From Multifurca ochricompacta (lineage: Eukaryota; Basidiomycota; Agaricomycetes; Russulales; Russulaceae), in assembly GCA_022496185.1 (NCBI GenBank), contig WTXG01000013.1:1-64000 (forward strand): a stretch of DNA of 64,000 nt, given 5' to 3'. The notes beneath the pieces were generated by a model. The model searched no databases, was not told where the DNA came from, and saw nothing but the letters and a program-made list of their open reading frames with translations. A program made the position numbers and the translations under genes. Position 1 is the stretch's first letter. Each line of letters opens with the position of its first letter. Shown here piece by piece: positions 35,577 through 47,490 of the stretch.

Positions 35577-36292
35577 CTTTTTTCTTTTTTGAAATCAATT
35601 TTATTCGCGCTTCAACGCTAAGCATAAATCGCGCGGCTATCACAGGGCACATAGTAGCTACTGTTAAGTGGACAAATGAGAGGAGGCGGCAGGAAGCCAT
35701 GGTATAAAACCCTGGAGGGAAAAAACAGTGTAGGTTATGGGGGGCAAAGCCGGGGTCAGGGAACAGCAAAACCATCACCCCAAAGGGCGAGGAGAAGGAA
35801 GTCCGAAAACGGAAAGACGAGTGGGGCTGGCCAGAAGGCGAGACCCCGAAAAGAGAAGGCGCAGCCAAGGCCAGCCAAAGGGGAGGAAAGGGGGAAGAAG
35901 GGGGGGCCGCCTAGGCGGCAGGAGTGGTGGGTGGGACAGTCGCCTTCTTGGTGCGGGGCGGCTTCTTCCAACGTCGCACAGCGCCCTCATGCCCGAAGGC
36001 GAAGAGGGTGCGCTGCCCCAGGAGGGAAGTCAGCGCCGAGCCGTCCGGTCCTCAAAGGTTACAACCACCAAAGACGCAGAGCCAGGGAGATACGAGGAGG
36101 GGGGCACGGACCCATGAAGGAAGGGCCGTCACTTTGAGGGCCCTGTACTGGGGGTTCTCCCTGCCCAGGGCGTCGTGACAGGCCTGGGGAGAGTGAGCAC
36201 CAGTATGGGGGGACACACCAGTAGGGAGGCCATTGATGGTCACCCGGGACCACCGAATGTTCGGCCGTGAGGAGAGTGGAAGCACTTGGGTA
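35577..36292 (-). mobile_element. Tad-like LINE relic (ORF1 fragment and A-rich 3' end)
   Basis: On the minus strand a frame at about 36250-36110 reads NIRWSRVTINGLPTGVSPHT and later KVTALPSWVRAP, the conserved part of ORF1 of Agaricomycete non-LTR retrotransposons. It continues in shifted frames as SSYLPGSASLVVVTFED and FAFGHEGAVRRWKKPPR (about 36100-35940). Further downstream the strand ends in AATAAAATTGATTTC followed by an A-rich tail (35605-35577). No endonuclease or reverse transcriptase part remains. An hAT-type MITE lies directly next to its upstream end. Confidence 0.7.
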
Positions 36293-36794
36293 TAGTGATG
36301 TTCCGGCCCGGCTTGGCCCAAAAGCCGCGGCTTTGGCTCGGCCTGAGGCGGCTCCGGCTTTCCTGAAGTCTGGGCCGAGCCAAAGCCGCCACAGACGGCT
36401 TGGCCCTGGCCCGGCTTGGCCCAAGCCGCGGCTTTTGGCAGAGAGAATTTTATGACATATAACCAGTAGTTATAGTTCAGCTAATCCAAATCTGACTTAG
36501 TGTGTTACGTATTGCAAAGCTATATCGAAGAAAAAGTTTGAAATGCCATGATAAACATGATCACGTGACCCAAATCAACCACTTTGTGATCATATTTCTA
36601 CTGATTTTGACGATTGCTATTGCACTTGTATGTACTGTTGAAAGCCGCGGCCTGAGCCGGCGGCTTTGGCTTTTAGTTTCTCTGAGCCGGGCCAAAGCCC
36701 TTGCTGGGCCGTCACAACGGCCTGGCTTGGCCCGGCCCAAACAGGCCCGGCTTGGCCCGGCTTCTGGCTTTGAGCCGGGCCAGGCACATCACTA
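36293..36794. mobile_element. Non-autonomous hAT-type transposon (MITE), 502 bp
   Basis: The left end TAGTGATGTTCCGGCCCGGC and the right end (read in reverse) TAGTGATGTGCCTGGCCCGG are imperfect terminal inverted repeats. The 8-bp sequence CTTGGGTA is duplicated on both sides (36285-36292 and 36795-36802), as is usual for hAT transposons. Both ends hold many copies of GGCCCGGCTTGGCCC-like subterminal motifs and the middle is AT-rich. No transposase is encoded, so it would depend on one elsewhere. Confidence 0.88.
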
Positions 36795-36802
36795 CTTGGG
36801 TA

Positions 36803-37752
36803 TCTTATCATGATCAATAGATTGAGTCCACCCAGGTCTCCCATCTCATCAATGTGGCAGTTCTCACATCTGTGGTCTGGATGGTGGAGTAACAATATAT
36901 TGTATTCAGAACCCTCTACATTCTGTCTGGTAACCGGGGATGGTGTCCTTGGAGGGACCACCTGTCTGCTCTCTACTACCACATTACTTTGCTTACTCTG
37001 TGTCAGGTGACTGGAGATCTACTGCGCAACGCGCAACCTTTAAACACATGATACTATCTAGAACATCTAGAACCTTCTACCTGCTTATTCATGACTATTT
37101 CCCCATGTATTTAAGCCCACTAAATTGAAGGAACAGACCCTAAGTCTCTTGTATTCAATACAGGTGATTCAGAACTCACAGATCCTGCTTGAGCTCCCTA
37201 AGTCGCGACTTAGGAAGTCTTCACCCCAGAAACTTGCTGCAGGGCTGAGAACCTCTGCCTTCGACTTCGCCTCTCGCGCATGCCCCTCTTGAATGTAATG
37301 GGCTTTGAATGACTTTGACCCCGGTCTTGACCTTGACTTCGACTTGTCATTCGATTTCGACTTGAACCTTGACACATCGCACACCTAGCTGTGACATTAG
37401 AACAGACTTCCACAGAACCTAGAACCAGATTACTCACCTGATCACACAAGGAGACAACGACGCATCCCTTGCCCCGACTCCAGACACCACAGACCCAAAC
37501 GATCCCCGACTTACACCAGACCCGTTACCCAACACTCAAACCACCCCAATTCTATCCCCCCTTTTGATTCCAGTACGACCAAGCGATAACGTTGCACAGC
37601 ATTTGAAGCATTCTGCTCAGTGTTTTGAAGCGCGCGAAGAGGGCGTCCCATTCCGCGGATACTAGGTCCCGTATTGCCAGACAAAACTTGTTGTTGACTG
37701 GTACCAAGGCGTGTGGCATCAAATCCACCCTGATTATTGACATCAGCCTGAA
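36803..37752. other. Transposon-rich sequence upstream of the second gag
   Basis: No host gene seen. A block at 37004-37190 has LTR-like traits (starts TGT, ATTTAAGCCC motif) and may be part of the 5' LTR of the decayed Ty3/gypsy element, but no second copy was found to prove it. A stretch at 36823-36850 (GATTGAGTCCACCC...) reappears inverted at 40440-40473. Confidence 0.35.
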
Positions 37753-38982
37753 GTGATTGCAATTGCACCTGAAGAAACAGGGCTGAATGCCCCAGACAAT
37801 CCGTTAATCAACGTTCCCCAATCATCCTCCATTGAACCCACAAACCCCATGATGTTGACAAGAATGACGACCCCAGGCCGAACCCGCCGCGCTTCAGTGG
37901 GAGCATCAGCTCAACCCAGCGTCGAGGCTAATCCATCCAGTCAGCTCACGGGAAGCCCAAGTAGGGGACCTACCCTCCTAGGAGGTCCACCAGGAGGTCC
38001 ATCGGAAGGAAACCCAGGAGGGCCTCAGGGATCCGGTTTCCTTCAACCAGTAATCGCGCCGCAGGGATTTGCTATGGAAGGAACCCCACCTCTATTCTTT
38101 GAGGGAGACCGAGCCACAGCTAAACGTTGGTTCATGGAATTGGACCTGCACTTCCTCCTAAACCAAAATGCCACTATCTTCTTGGATGAACATTCCCGAG
38201 TGGCATACACCCTAATGTTGATGCGAGGGCCCAAGGTTGATCGATGGGTCGAAGAGCAAACATATTGGCTCTTCGACATTGTCCACGGCCGAACCCGAGT
38301 CCTACACGTGTGGGAAACGTTTCGACAGACCTTTCATGCCATGTGGGCTGTAGAAGCCAGACAAAAAGTGCTGCAGGCACTAGAGGCGCTACAGAAATTA
38401 GAGAAATTACAAATGAAGGAGGCCAATATTGATGACTATATCGCCGAATTTCGGGACTTAGCCATCCGGGCTGGGTTACAGCTAGATGGTGTGGCCGCCA
38501 GACAATACTTCTACCGAGGATTACCCACTCGGCCGGTTCAGACAATGCTGACTCAGGATCAGCCACAAACCTTTGATGAAATGGCAGCATCGGCCCGCCG
38601 GCATCATGCCAATTGTCTTCTCGACAACAAAGCGCCCACTAGTCCACCCCTTCGTGGGAATAAATTTACCTTTTATAAGAAACGCAACCCAAACACAATG
38701 GATGTTGATGTTGTTAAAAAGGCAGTCACCACTGAAGAAAAGGAAAAATATAAGAAGGAAGGCTGCTGCTTTGAGTGTGGACATCAAGGGCATCTTGTTC
38801 GCAATTGCCCGAACAAAAAGCCCCGCCCTAACACGAACGCCCCGGCTCGGACAGCCACCATCACGGAAGTAGCGCATGCGACTGCGGCGGTACCCAACGG
38901 ATCTAGTGGATCCCAAGCAGCACTAATGGCACAGTCTCTACTATCAGTTTACCGGCACTCGCGGCAGCCCTCAAAACGATGA
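37753..38982 (+). CDS. gag: Gag of a second, decayed Ty3/gypsy element
   Basis: 409-residue frame with a capsid-like core (PPLFFEGDRATAKRWFMELD, FRQTFHAMWAVEARQKVLQA, DDYIAEFRDLAIRAGL) and a CCHC knuckle CFECGHQGHLVRNC at about 38766-38808. The family is different from that of the young element. Near 38940 the frame changes: the usual LPALAAALKTM tail is read one frame over and ends at 39047. Start codon uncertain; the initiator may be the ATG at 37849 in a better context. Confidence 0.8.
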   Translation: MIAIAPEETGLNAPDNPLINVPQSSSIEPTNPMMLTRMTTPGRTRRASVGASAQPSVEANPSSQLTGSPSRGPTLLGGPPGGPSEGNPGGPQGSGFLQPVIAPQGFAMEGTPPLFFEGDRATAKRWFMELDLHFLLNQNATIFLDEHSRVAYTLMLMRGPKVDRWVEEQTYWLFDIVHGRTRVLHVWETFRQTFHAMWAVEARQKVLQALEALQKLEKLQMKEANIDDYIAEFRDLAIRAGLQLDGVAARQYFYRGLPTRPVQTMLTQDQPQTFDEMAASARRHHANCLLDNKAPTSPPLRGNKFTFYKKRNPNTMDVDVVKKAVTTEEKEKYKKEGCCFECGHQGHLVRNCPNKKPRPNTNAPARTATITEVAHATAAVPNGSSGSQAALMAQSLLSVYRHSRQPSKR

Positions 38983-39126
38983 CTGACGAACAGCGTCTCG
39001 AGCTACAAAACCAATTCAAAGGAGATGAGGATTTTTATATTGCTTGAATGGCATGGTCTTCATTCAAGCATTAGTCTCACACCATGTATTTAGATCACCT
39101 CTTTGAGCAATGAAAATCACTATTCC

Positions 39127-39794
39127 TGTAATGGGTGCTTCTATCCCGTGCTTGCTATGTAGATTAGATAAGGTGTAAAGATTGTGGTAAAACTTAGAGG
39201 TGAAAATGCCTTGTCAGAAAGCTGCCCAGAACACGGAGATTAATGCATGCGTAAGGCTTGAAGCAGTCAGAGGACTCTGCCTTGCTTATGCAGCAAGAAT
39301 AGACCTATATTGAACTTTGCTAAGAGCCTACAGCCCCAAGAGGACAAGATGGGGTCTGCAGCGTGCTACAGGGTGTCTTTAAATATGTTCTAGTACTATC
39401 CTACAAAATACCAAAGCCAATCGAGGGTGCGATGTAAATCTAAGTAGTTATCAGTGGCTTACTCTTCTAAGTACCCTTACACATCTTGTTTACTAATGCG
39501 CGATCGTTTCTGCCGGTCTGGCATTATCTAAAATACATACTAGACCACTTTAGATCACTCTATAATCAAATAATCAATTTGTATTACTCAAACAATAGCC
39601 GCGTGTATCTATAATGTCCATTGCTGCATAGGGCAGCGACTACTTCACATCGCGTGGACCGGGTCAGAACGGTCCGAACACCTTCTTATCTTATCTAAGT
39701 CTAAGAAGGTCGACTCTGCAAGACGCGCAATCGCGTGACACCCTCAGGATGGTTTTCAATCGGTCCGGGATGCCAAAAATGCGCATCCAGGACA
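39127..39794 (-). mobile_element. Solo LTR of the young element's family
   Basis: 668 bp, from TGTAATGGGTGC to CATCCAGGACA, the reverse complement of an LTR related to 23100-23824. It is flanked by the 5-bp duplication ATTCC (39122-39126 and 39795-39799), so it is a complete insertion reduced by LTR-LTR recombination. It interrupts the second Ty3/gypsy element and lacks the internal duplication found in the young LTR. Confidence 0.9.
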
Positions 39795-40432
39795 ATTCCC
39801 TTGCATGGAGTGAACAAAAAGGCTGACATAGAAGCACTTATAGTGGTGCTACAGAAAACTTTATCAGTTACTGGATGGTTATCAAACATAGACTCCCCAC
39901 AAAAAGGCTTACTATCCCAAAAAGACTACAAAACGCGGATGGTTCGCTAAATGCTACACGAAACATCGATCAATGTGTAGATCTGCTTATCACCACGGAT
40001 GTAGATACACAACAACACTGATTCTATATCGCGTCGATTGGATTCGACGGTAATAGTATGATCTTGGGGTATCCTTGGTTTGCAGCTAGTAACCCCCATA
40101 TAGACTGGACCCGTGGACGTCTCACACAGTCAATTAACATCACCATACCAGACGATCAAATCAAATGCTTAAACATCACTCAAGAATTGGCGATCAAGGC
40201 GAAGGAAAATACGGAGCGATCTTGGGATCAAGTCGTACCACGTGAATACCATCAACACCAGAAAGTCTTTAGCGATCAAGAGGCACAGTGCTTCCCGGAA
40301 GCACAGCCCTAGGACATAAGATCGAACTAAAACCGGACGCACCTGTGATTATGGTTTGCAAGATCTATCCACTCGGACCAGGAGAACAAGACGCGTTGAA
40401 TAAATTTCTGGAGGAACACTTACAAAGGGGAG
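39795..40432 (+). pseudogene. Pol remnant of the decayed Ty3/gypsy element
   Basis: Fragments in changing frames: a protease-region piece with ILGYPWFAASNPHIDWTRG (40058-40117), then EYHQHQKVFSDQEAQCFPEA (about 40240-40300), then GHKIELKPDAPV and KIYPLGPGEQDALNKFLEEH (about 40313-40425). After that the sequence is unrelated, so reverse transcriptase, RNase H and integrase are missing. It is the continuation of the gag at 37753 across the solo LTR. Confidence 0.8.
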
Positions 40433-40479
40433 ATGGGCCGGTAGAGACCGGACACATGGGTGGACTCAATCGGTGCGTC

Positions 40480-40645
40480 CATTAACTGATTCAGAGACAA
40501 TTCCACATTGCATGCACAACATGCTCCTTCACAATTAAAGTTATATCTCTCTCCTTATTGTCATGCTTTTTTAGTAGTATATAAGAACACTATTCTGTAC
40601 GCGTTCACATCAGTTTTGACCACAATAACCACTGGAGGGTGCTGT
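40480..40645 (+). repeat. Dispersed repeat R1, copy 2
   Basis: AACTGATTCAGAGACAATTCC.CATTGCATGCACAACA...TAGTAGTATA...TTCTGTACGCGTTCACATCAGTTTTGACC. It lies about 300 bp upstream of NLR3. Confidence 0.65.
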
Positions 40646-40949
40646 TTGATAAAATGCTCTCCACCCCGGGCCATCACTTCTCTGGTGAGAATAGCCTTCT
40701 TTTTCTGATTTATTCGAACACAACTTGGCTGCCATCCTGATCAGCTGCTTAGAGGTAAACGCGAGGTAAGCGCCTGAGATAGTATACCTGAATCTTATCG
40801 CAATCGTATACGGCGTCTATCTCTCACATCACCACCTGATGCGCCTTTAGTTATGTAACTCGCGACTAGGCGGTGCTGTTACATTCCCCTCCCATTCACC
40901 AGCTCGTTATCATACCCTCCAAGGATCTGACTCGGGGTCCATGCATAGC

Positions 40950-43900
40950 ATGTCCCAGAATACACCGATTACCGCGTCTACTACTCACTTCCAATCCATT
41001 TTCGATCATGCATTGAAAGCGTACAAGAAGCAGACAAAGTGTGATCTTATCACACATCCGCTAGCTGCCCAATTGCAAACATGCGACTCTCCTACCGCCG
41101 TTATGGCCGTACTTCAGACCCAGGTCCACGAGTTCAATCAATCCAAGGGCAGTAACGAAAAGTGGAACAAATGGCTCAGCCCAACCATAAATGTGCTCTA
41201 TGCATTTTCTGCGACTCTCGGAGAGGGTGTTGGCCTAGTAAGTCTCAAGACTATATATATCATCTAACCTTCGTGCTCAACTGCCTGCCCTACAGGTATT
41301 TTCGCCTGCGAAAGTGATATTTGCTGGAATCGGTGTCCTCCTCTTAGTGAGCATACCTTATTTTTACGTTATGGTGGATTACTGAAGTTTCCTAGGCGGC
41401 TAAAGATGTCAGCAGCAGCCAGGATGCACTCGGTAACCTGTTTGAACGCATTGAAAACTTTTTCAAACGCCTGGAAACATATACGGAAGTGCCTCAGACC
41501 ACAGCGATGACAGATATAATCGTAAAGATTATGGTCGAGGTGCTCTGTATTCTCGCTATCGCGACAAAAGAGATTAAACAGGGATCAGCCAGTGAGTCTG
41601 TCCACAGAAAGACACACATGGTGACACATAGTTATTTAGAAAAGTACCTGAAGAGATTGGCGGGAAGGGCAGATATTGAAGATGCACTTGGAAGGCTGGA
41701 CAAATTGACGCATGATGAGGTCTTGATGGCGACGGCGCAAATCCTGAAGCTCTCGCACATCGTTGATAGCAAGGTGACCAGTGTTGATGACAAGGTGAAG
41801 GTAATCATAGACCGTATGCAGAGCGTTTTCAACATTCCGTTGAGCTACCCTTACCATTTACTTGGGCAGATGGAAAGGAAGTCAAAGTGTTTATGCAACA
41901 AACGTCCAACACTGTAGATCAGGTCAAGAGTTCGTTTTTCCCTCATCCCTTTGTTATTGATCGCGGAGGCTCAAGTACGCTATAAACAGGAAATCAATTG
42001 CGACAGGATCTCCAAAGATGGCTCTCTCCACCTGACCCATCTACTAATCACAATATCGCCCGCGGTACTCATCACACTGGAACAGCGTCTTGGTTCTTCG
42101 AAGGCAGTACATTCAAAGATTGGAAGTCATCTGGATCACTTTTATGGGTCCACGGAAAACGTACGTTCCCTTGAACGTTTCAGACTCGACTCGCCTTGAT
42201 GACCATCACATTTTCCTAGCGGGCTCGGGAAAGAGCATCCTCTGGTCCGTCAATTCACGATTATCTTTTTCTTCAGGCGACTTATAGTCGTCGATCAGCT
42301 CCACAATCATCCAGGATATCGAGCTCATGTGCGAGGCAGGATTGGCTTCCATGGCATATTTCTATTTCGACTTTAGGGACACCACTAAGCAAGACCTCCA
42401 CAACCTCCTCCCCTCACTTTTAATCCAACTCTCGGCTATGTCTGATCCTTGTTGTGACATACTCTCTCGCATGTACTCCGCACACAAAAATGGCATGCGA
42501 CACCCCAGCGACCAGGTTTTAATCAAATGTTTAAAAGAGATGACGTCACTCCCGAATCAAGAACCAATTTACATCATCATGGATGCGCTAGATGAATGTT
42601 CGAACACGTCCGGAATGCCAACACCAAGAGAACAGGTCCTTGACCTCATAAAAAACCTCATTGGTCTTTCCCTCCCAAATCTTCACATATGTGTCACTAG
42701 TCGCCCAGAGATCGACATTAGATCTTCCCTTGAACCTCTCACACCTCTCCATGTCTCACTTCACGACCAAAGTGGACAAAAAAAGGATATCGTCGACTAT
42801 GTCAGATCCGTCGTTCAATCTGACACAAAAATGCGAAGATGGCGACAGGAAGATAAGACTCTTGTTGTTGAGACCCTATCCGAGAGAGCCGACGGAATGT
42901 AAGGTCATTTATGCCTGTTATTCCTCTTACTTACAGATTGAATCAGGTTTCGATGGGTGTTCTGCCAGTTGGAAACTCTGCGACACTGTCTTCCACCAAG
43001 TGTTCGACGTATACTCGAGGAATTGCCAGAAACGCTAGATGAAATATACGAAAGAATATTGAATGATATCAATAAATCGAACAGGGATCACGCTCATCGT
43101 CTCTTACAATGTCTCACAGTCGCTGTCCGGCCACTGCATGTGAACGAACTTGCGGAGGTCCTTGCAGTTGACTTTGGCTCTGGGCAAGGAGGAATTGCAA
43201 AGTTAAATTCGGATTGGCGATGGGAGGACCAGGAACAAGCAGTACTTTCGACATGCTCCAGTTTGATAGCCGTTGTGGATGACAATGGCTCACAAGTGGT
43301 GCAGTTTTCGCACTTTTCGGTCAAGGAATTTTTGACGTCGAGTCGGCTTGCAAGGTCGAGTGGAGACGCATCGCGATATCATATTCTTCTCGAGCCGGCT
43401 CACACCATCCTCGCACAAGCATGCTTAGGTGTTTTACTAACCCTGGACGATCGGATTGACAGGGAAAGCATGGAGAGCAGGTTTCCGTTGGCTGAATATG
43501 CTGCTCGATACTGGATTAACCATGCCCAGTTTGGGAATGTCTCATCCCGAATCAGTCAAGGGATGAACGACCTCTATGACATGGACAAGCCTCATTTTAC
43601 AGTATGGCTCCACGTGCACAACATAGACGAAAGCTGGGGCAATTCCTTCGACCGGATCAACGACTCATTAGATCCAAAACCAGTTCCACTGTATTATTCT
43701 TCCCTGTGCGGATTACATGATCTCTCGGAGCGGCTATTAACCAAGAATCCAGAACATGTCAACGCCATGTGTGGTAACAACAAAACACCACTCGTCGCCG
43801 CACTACAGAATGGACATCTAAAAGTTGCGGAGTTATTGTACAAACATGGCGCAAACATGGACATTTGCGGCAATTGGGAGAGAACTCTACTACATGCTGC

Positions 43901-44354
43901 ATCGAAGGATGGACCTGTGGAGACTGTCCGTTGGTTACTAGATCATGGCGCGGATGTCAATGCCGTTAGAGACAGTGGCTGGAGTCCACTGCAACTTGCG
44001 GCGACGAACGGACACCCCGATATTTTTTGGATACTAGTGGATTACGGTGCACGGATAAATACCCGGAGTGATGATGGTTGGACTCCATTGCATGGGGCAA
44101 CGTATCGGGGTTACCCCGACATGGTCCGGTATCTATTAGAACATGGCGCGGATATCAACGCACGCGATAATGACTATGGGACACCGTTGAGTGTAGCTTC
44201 AACATTCGATAAATTTGATGTCGCACGCGTGCTACTCGAGCACGGTGCGAACACAGACCCGAAGGACAATGATGGTAGGACGCCACATCAGGTTGCGTTG
44301 GAAAATGGACATGTCGAAATCGCGAAATTGTTGTCAGAAAATGACGTAAAGTGA
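40950..44354 (+). CDS. Goodbye-NACHT-ankyrin STAND protein, copy 3 (NLR3)
   Basis: Intact nine-exon copy starting MSQNTPITASTTHFQSIF (an in-frame ATG also lies at 40941). The hydrophobic-helix exon is 41296-41346 and the P-loop exon 42220-42244. The linker is the shortest, with two VDxKV heptads and one EVKVFMQ unit. NACHT motifs: YFYFDFRDTTKQD, then YIIMDALDEC with Met for Val in the Walker B strand, and VTSRPEID. FRWVFCQLETLRHCLPPSVR follows. Seven ankyrin-type repeats; repeats 3-6 (SPLQLAATNGHP, TPLHGATYRGYP, TPLSVASTFDKF, TPHQVALENGHV) share little with NLR2, while the first two are nearly the same. Exon joins are all in frame. Confidence 0.9.
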
Positions 44355-45787
44355 ATATATAACATGTAAAAACCTGCCTACTCTACATATACTGCTGAAG
44401 ACTTTTACGCGCATCCGCACGCTCTCGCTTACGGGGAAATTACTACGTCCCATTGTGGATAGGTGTGTTGGCGCACTTCGTCCAATGAGTTTACGAGTAG
44501 GTGATCCACCTTTCTCGCGAAGAGAGTTTAGTGAAGAAGCTACGAAGAAAAATGGACAACTCGTAGCTAGTTACGTCTCTAGATCAGTTACCTGATGCAC
44601 GATTATCTTATCTTATCACAATCATCAGATCGACTCCACCGTTCGGTTTTCAATCAATGAACCCTGTCACTACCCGGACGCAACACAGAGCTGAAGAGAT
44701 ACTGTGAAGGGAAGAAAAAGTCTCCGGAAGTGTAGTGTAGAGGTGAAGAGAAAAATGAAGTGTAGCACATTTATGGAAATAATCACAGCTGTTAATCCGT
44801 TTTTTTTAGCTGCATAAATAGTTCAAATAATATAGTGAAGAAGTGAGAAATGGCTTGCTTGGCCCGGTAATGAGCAGGGCTGGAGGTTTCTGGTCTAGTT
44901 CCCGAACCATAGAGAAGTGGGGAATAGCCTTGCAAGTGGGAGATGTTGTTCTTTCAAAAGGGAGGGTTCAGGGGCCGGTGTTGAGTCATCGTGACCGTGA
45001 CGTGACTCTTCTCAGCCGTCCCCAGCCCATCAGCCCAACTCACCCCTCACATACCACTACCATTACCACCATTTGCCTCGACCAACCAATAAATGCATAC
45101 TCTTGCTGGAGGATATGGGATTTAAAAAGACTCATCTCTATTCGATACTGAAATACTTTGCCGATAACTTGATCCGGTTTGGCTTGTAGCGGAGGAGATT
45201 GCTTGTGTTGATGTTTAGAAGGTATACAGTAGCGGGAAGTCACACTGCGTGGTCGTGATCAACTCGATAAATATTTGTGTAAGAAGGTTCAGTGTTCCAT
45301 TCCGGTACGGGTATTTAATTTGAGTCAACTCAGTACATGATTGCAAGTGAGGCTTGCGTTATGAGAAGTTGTCTTTCTTTCTTCTCAATTGTCTATTTTC
45401 ACTCCATTCCGTTCATTCCAGTGATTTTTCCTAGATACGCCCCTTCCCCCCGCGTTCGTGTTTGTGTTTTGGGGCTAACTTGCCGCTAAGACACCTTGCT
45501 GACTTCAATTCTTTTTTACTACACGTAGGTGTTTAGACAAACTGATTGCGACACATGGGAGAGGGAGACATCGTGCGTAATTTGGGACACTTGTTCAAGA
45601 CAGGTACGGTACAAAAGCAGAGGAAAAAATCGACCATGGCATCACACCCCAAATATACATGTCGTAGTAAGGCCAGTGAATGTTGAGAGGGGGAAAGGGA
45701 AAGAGTTCAAAAGGGAAAATAGAGGCAAAATGGTACAGTTACTAATGTTTGATCCCTAATTCTTTCCATTTCAGCCCAGACTCATTG
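44355..45787. other. Intergenic region after NLR3
   Basis: No gene recognised on either strand. AT-rich with short homopolymers. Confidence 0.45.
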
Positions 45788-46297
45788 TCATGACTTGATT
45801 CTGGCTTGTTGCTCCCTGCATCCCTTCTTGGATGACTTCGGAAATATATCCTTTGTGATCAAAACAAATGGCTTCGCAATAACTTCACCGGTCCTCAGGT
45901 AGCACTCAAGTTGAGCGTTGAACTCCCCATAAATTCGTACGGTTTTTGAATGCTTGACTTTGGCCCTATCTGGCTTCACTCTGACGCACTCTGTCGGCAT
46001 GCTTTTCTTATACTGCCTGAGTGAATCAGTGCACGCAAAGAAGTCTCCGCAGTGATCACAGAAATGGAGGTGTAAAGGGTGCGCTTCCATGTTGTTACAG
46101 TGCCACTTGAAATCCTTCCAAGAGCCAAACCTCGCGCGTGGGCACAGACGACACTTGAGCTCTTTGATGACCCTGAGTTCCCAGTCTGATTGCGTGGCCA
46201 CGAGAAGTGCCCTGCACCTGTCTTTCAGTCGTCGGGGGATCATGAAGAAATGGTCCGCCGTCTGCTCGTCGCCACCATCCTCCTGTGCTGTGGACAT
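45788..46297 (-). CDS. C2H2-type zinc-finger protein, C-terminal part
   Basis: A 169-residue frame reads a zinc-finger protein seen repeatedly in Agaricomycete genomes: LKDRCRALLVATQSDWELRV, then CRLCP...WKDFKWHCNNMEAHPLH (C2HH-like) and HFCDHCGDFFACTDSLRQY with a further Cys, then a basic linker, ECYLRTGEVIAKPF and a tail ending near ARIKS. The second finger lacks the usual His pair (QYKKSMPTEC), so it may be degenerate. The frame is open upstream of the Met at 46297 and N-terminal exons may lie up to about 46600, but I could not define them. Probably nuclear; no target can be named. Confidence 0.6.
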   Translation of the reverse strand: MSTAQEDGGDEQTADHFFMIPRRLKDRCRALLVATQSDWELRVIKELKCRLCPRARFGSWKDFKWHCNNMEAHPLHLHFCDHCGDFFACTDSLRQYKKSMPTECVRVKPDRAKVKHSKTVRIYGEFNAQLECYLRTGEVIAKPFVLITKDIFPKSSKKGCREQQARIKS

Positions 46298-46697
46298 CCT
46301 CCGCCTGTTGCCTCTACGTACTGCACACGTGATGCTGCATCTCCTCTCTCTGCACTCTCTCGCCGGGACAAAGTGTCCAGCAGGAGTCGGCGAGAACCAC
46401 TACGTGGGGAGAGCTGGTTTGTATCGAGGAGAGAAGATGGGAGACTCCCTGCGCGTTCATGGCTGCGAGCCTCTCCGCTCCGCATCCCACTCTGTTTATG
46501 TTCCTGACCCGTTCCCCATTTCTCCTGCCGATGCTCCAGCTACCACACCCCCAACCCTTATTCCTGTCCCGCCTTCTAACCCCTTGGTCCAATGTGCGCA
46601 CCTGGTTTATGAGCCAAGTCCTTCTTCATGACGACTATCTGAGATCCTTGGTCCAGTACTCCAGCTTCCTAGACGATCCCATTAACTAAGACATCCA

Positions 46698-47000
46698 CTT
46701 CTCTGAGGATGTGATCTCTAGAACTGATACTGAGCCTTGCACTGGGTCTGGGGTCTATTCAATCTAATTGGTCTCAACGCGTCAGGTGCATAGCTTCTCA
46801 ACCATCTCCTTCCGAATAGCAGGGCTTGCAGCCAGAATATGATTAAAATGAGAGGAATTTCTTTCTTGGCTCATGACTGGTAAATTCGCTCTTACAACAC
46901 CCACTCATATTCATCAACCGTACAAACACAATGTCCTGGCTCGCAATTATCTAGTCAGTTTCGTGCTACGGGGCGCAGCAATTCTGGACACCGATTGTCA
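46698..47000. other. Intergenic region, no gene seen
   Basis: No coding sequence recognised. Confidence 0.4.
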
Positions 47001-47039
47001 ACCTGGATTTGATGCAATTTACCTAGACGGATAATCGGA

Positions 47040-47490
47040 ATCTAGAAGAGGCTATCTTTCTTGTCTGATGCGTCGAGTAATTCAGGTTCAAATGGATCCA
47101 TCTCCCTGAAGATTTCATTAAAATCATTTTTCACTTGGACAATTATAAATCCAAGTTTCTGTACGTCAAGGTCAATGTCCCCATGCAAAAAAAACTCTTC
47201 AATCTTTCTTCTAAAGGCGACCCTTATGTGGAATACATAAAGTATAAATTGCCGCGAGATGGTGCAACGGCATTGGACAACAGTGGACAACCGCTTTTCA
47301 CTTCATATAATGGGGTCAGCGACAGTGGCGGACTTTCCTGCTATATGGAAAGCATTGGTAAATATGTGGGAGGGGTGGAATGCCTTTTTTAAGAGTTCGA
47401 ATGAACCTGACATACTTCGTTCCATACCTTCCGGTACTGGAACGGACGAGAAACACAGTGGGTTTTGGTGGGATGATAATGTAATGTGAC
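47040..47490. pseudogene. Relic of the P-loop gene family seen at 56.4-58.6 kb, rearranged
   Basis: Two pieces match the relic near 57 kb. On the minus strand FNEIFREMDPFEPELLDASDKKD (47042-47130) corresponds to the similar block at 56830-56915. On the plus strand YKLPRDGATALDNSGQPLFTSY (47239-47310) corresponds to the minus-strand block YKLPSDGTRTLDESGHPLFTSY (about 56540-56610). In this copy the pieces are in opposite orientation, so an internal inversion has occurred. Confidence 0.5.

Noticed and set aside
35676..36137. Arg/Gly/Lys-rich frame on the plus strand
   Set aside because: It lies opposite recognisable LINE ORF1 blocks on the minus strand and has shadow-frame composition.
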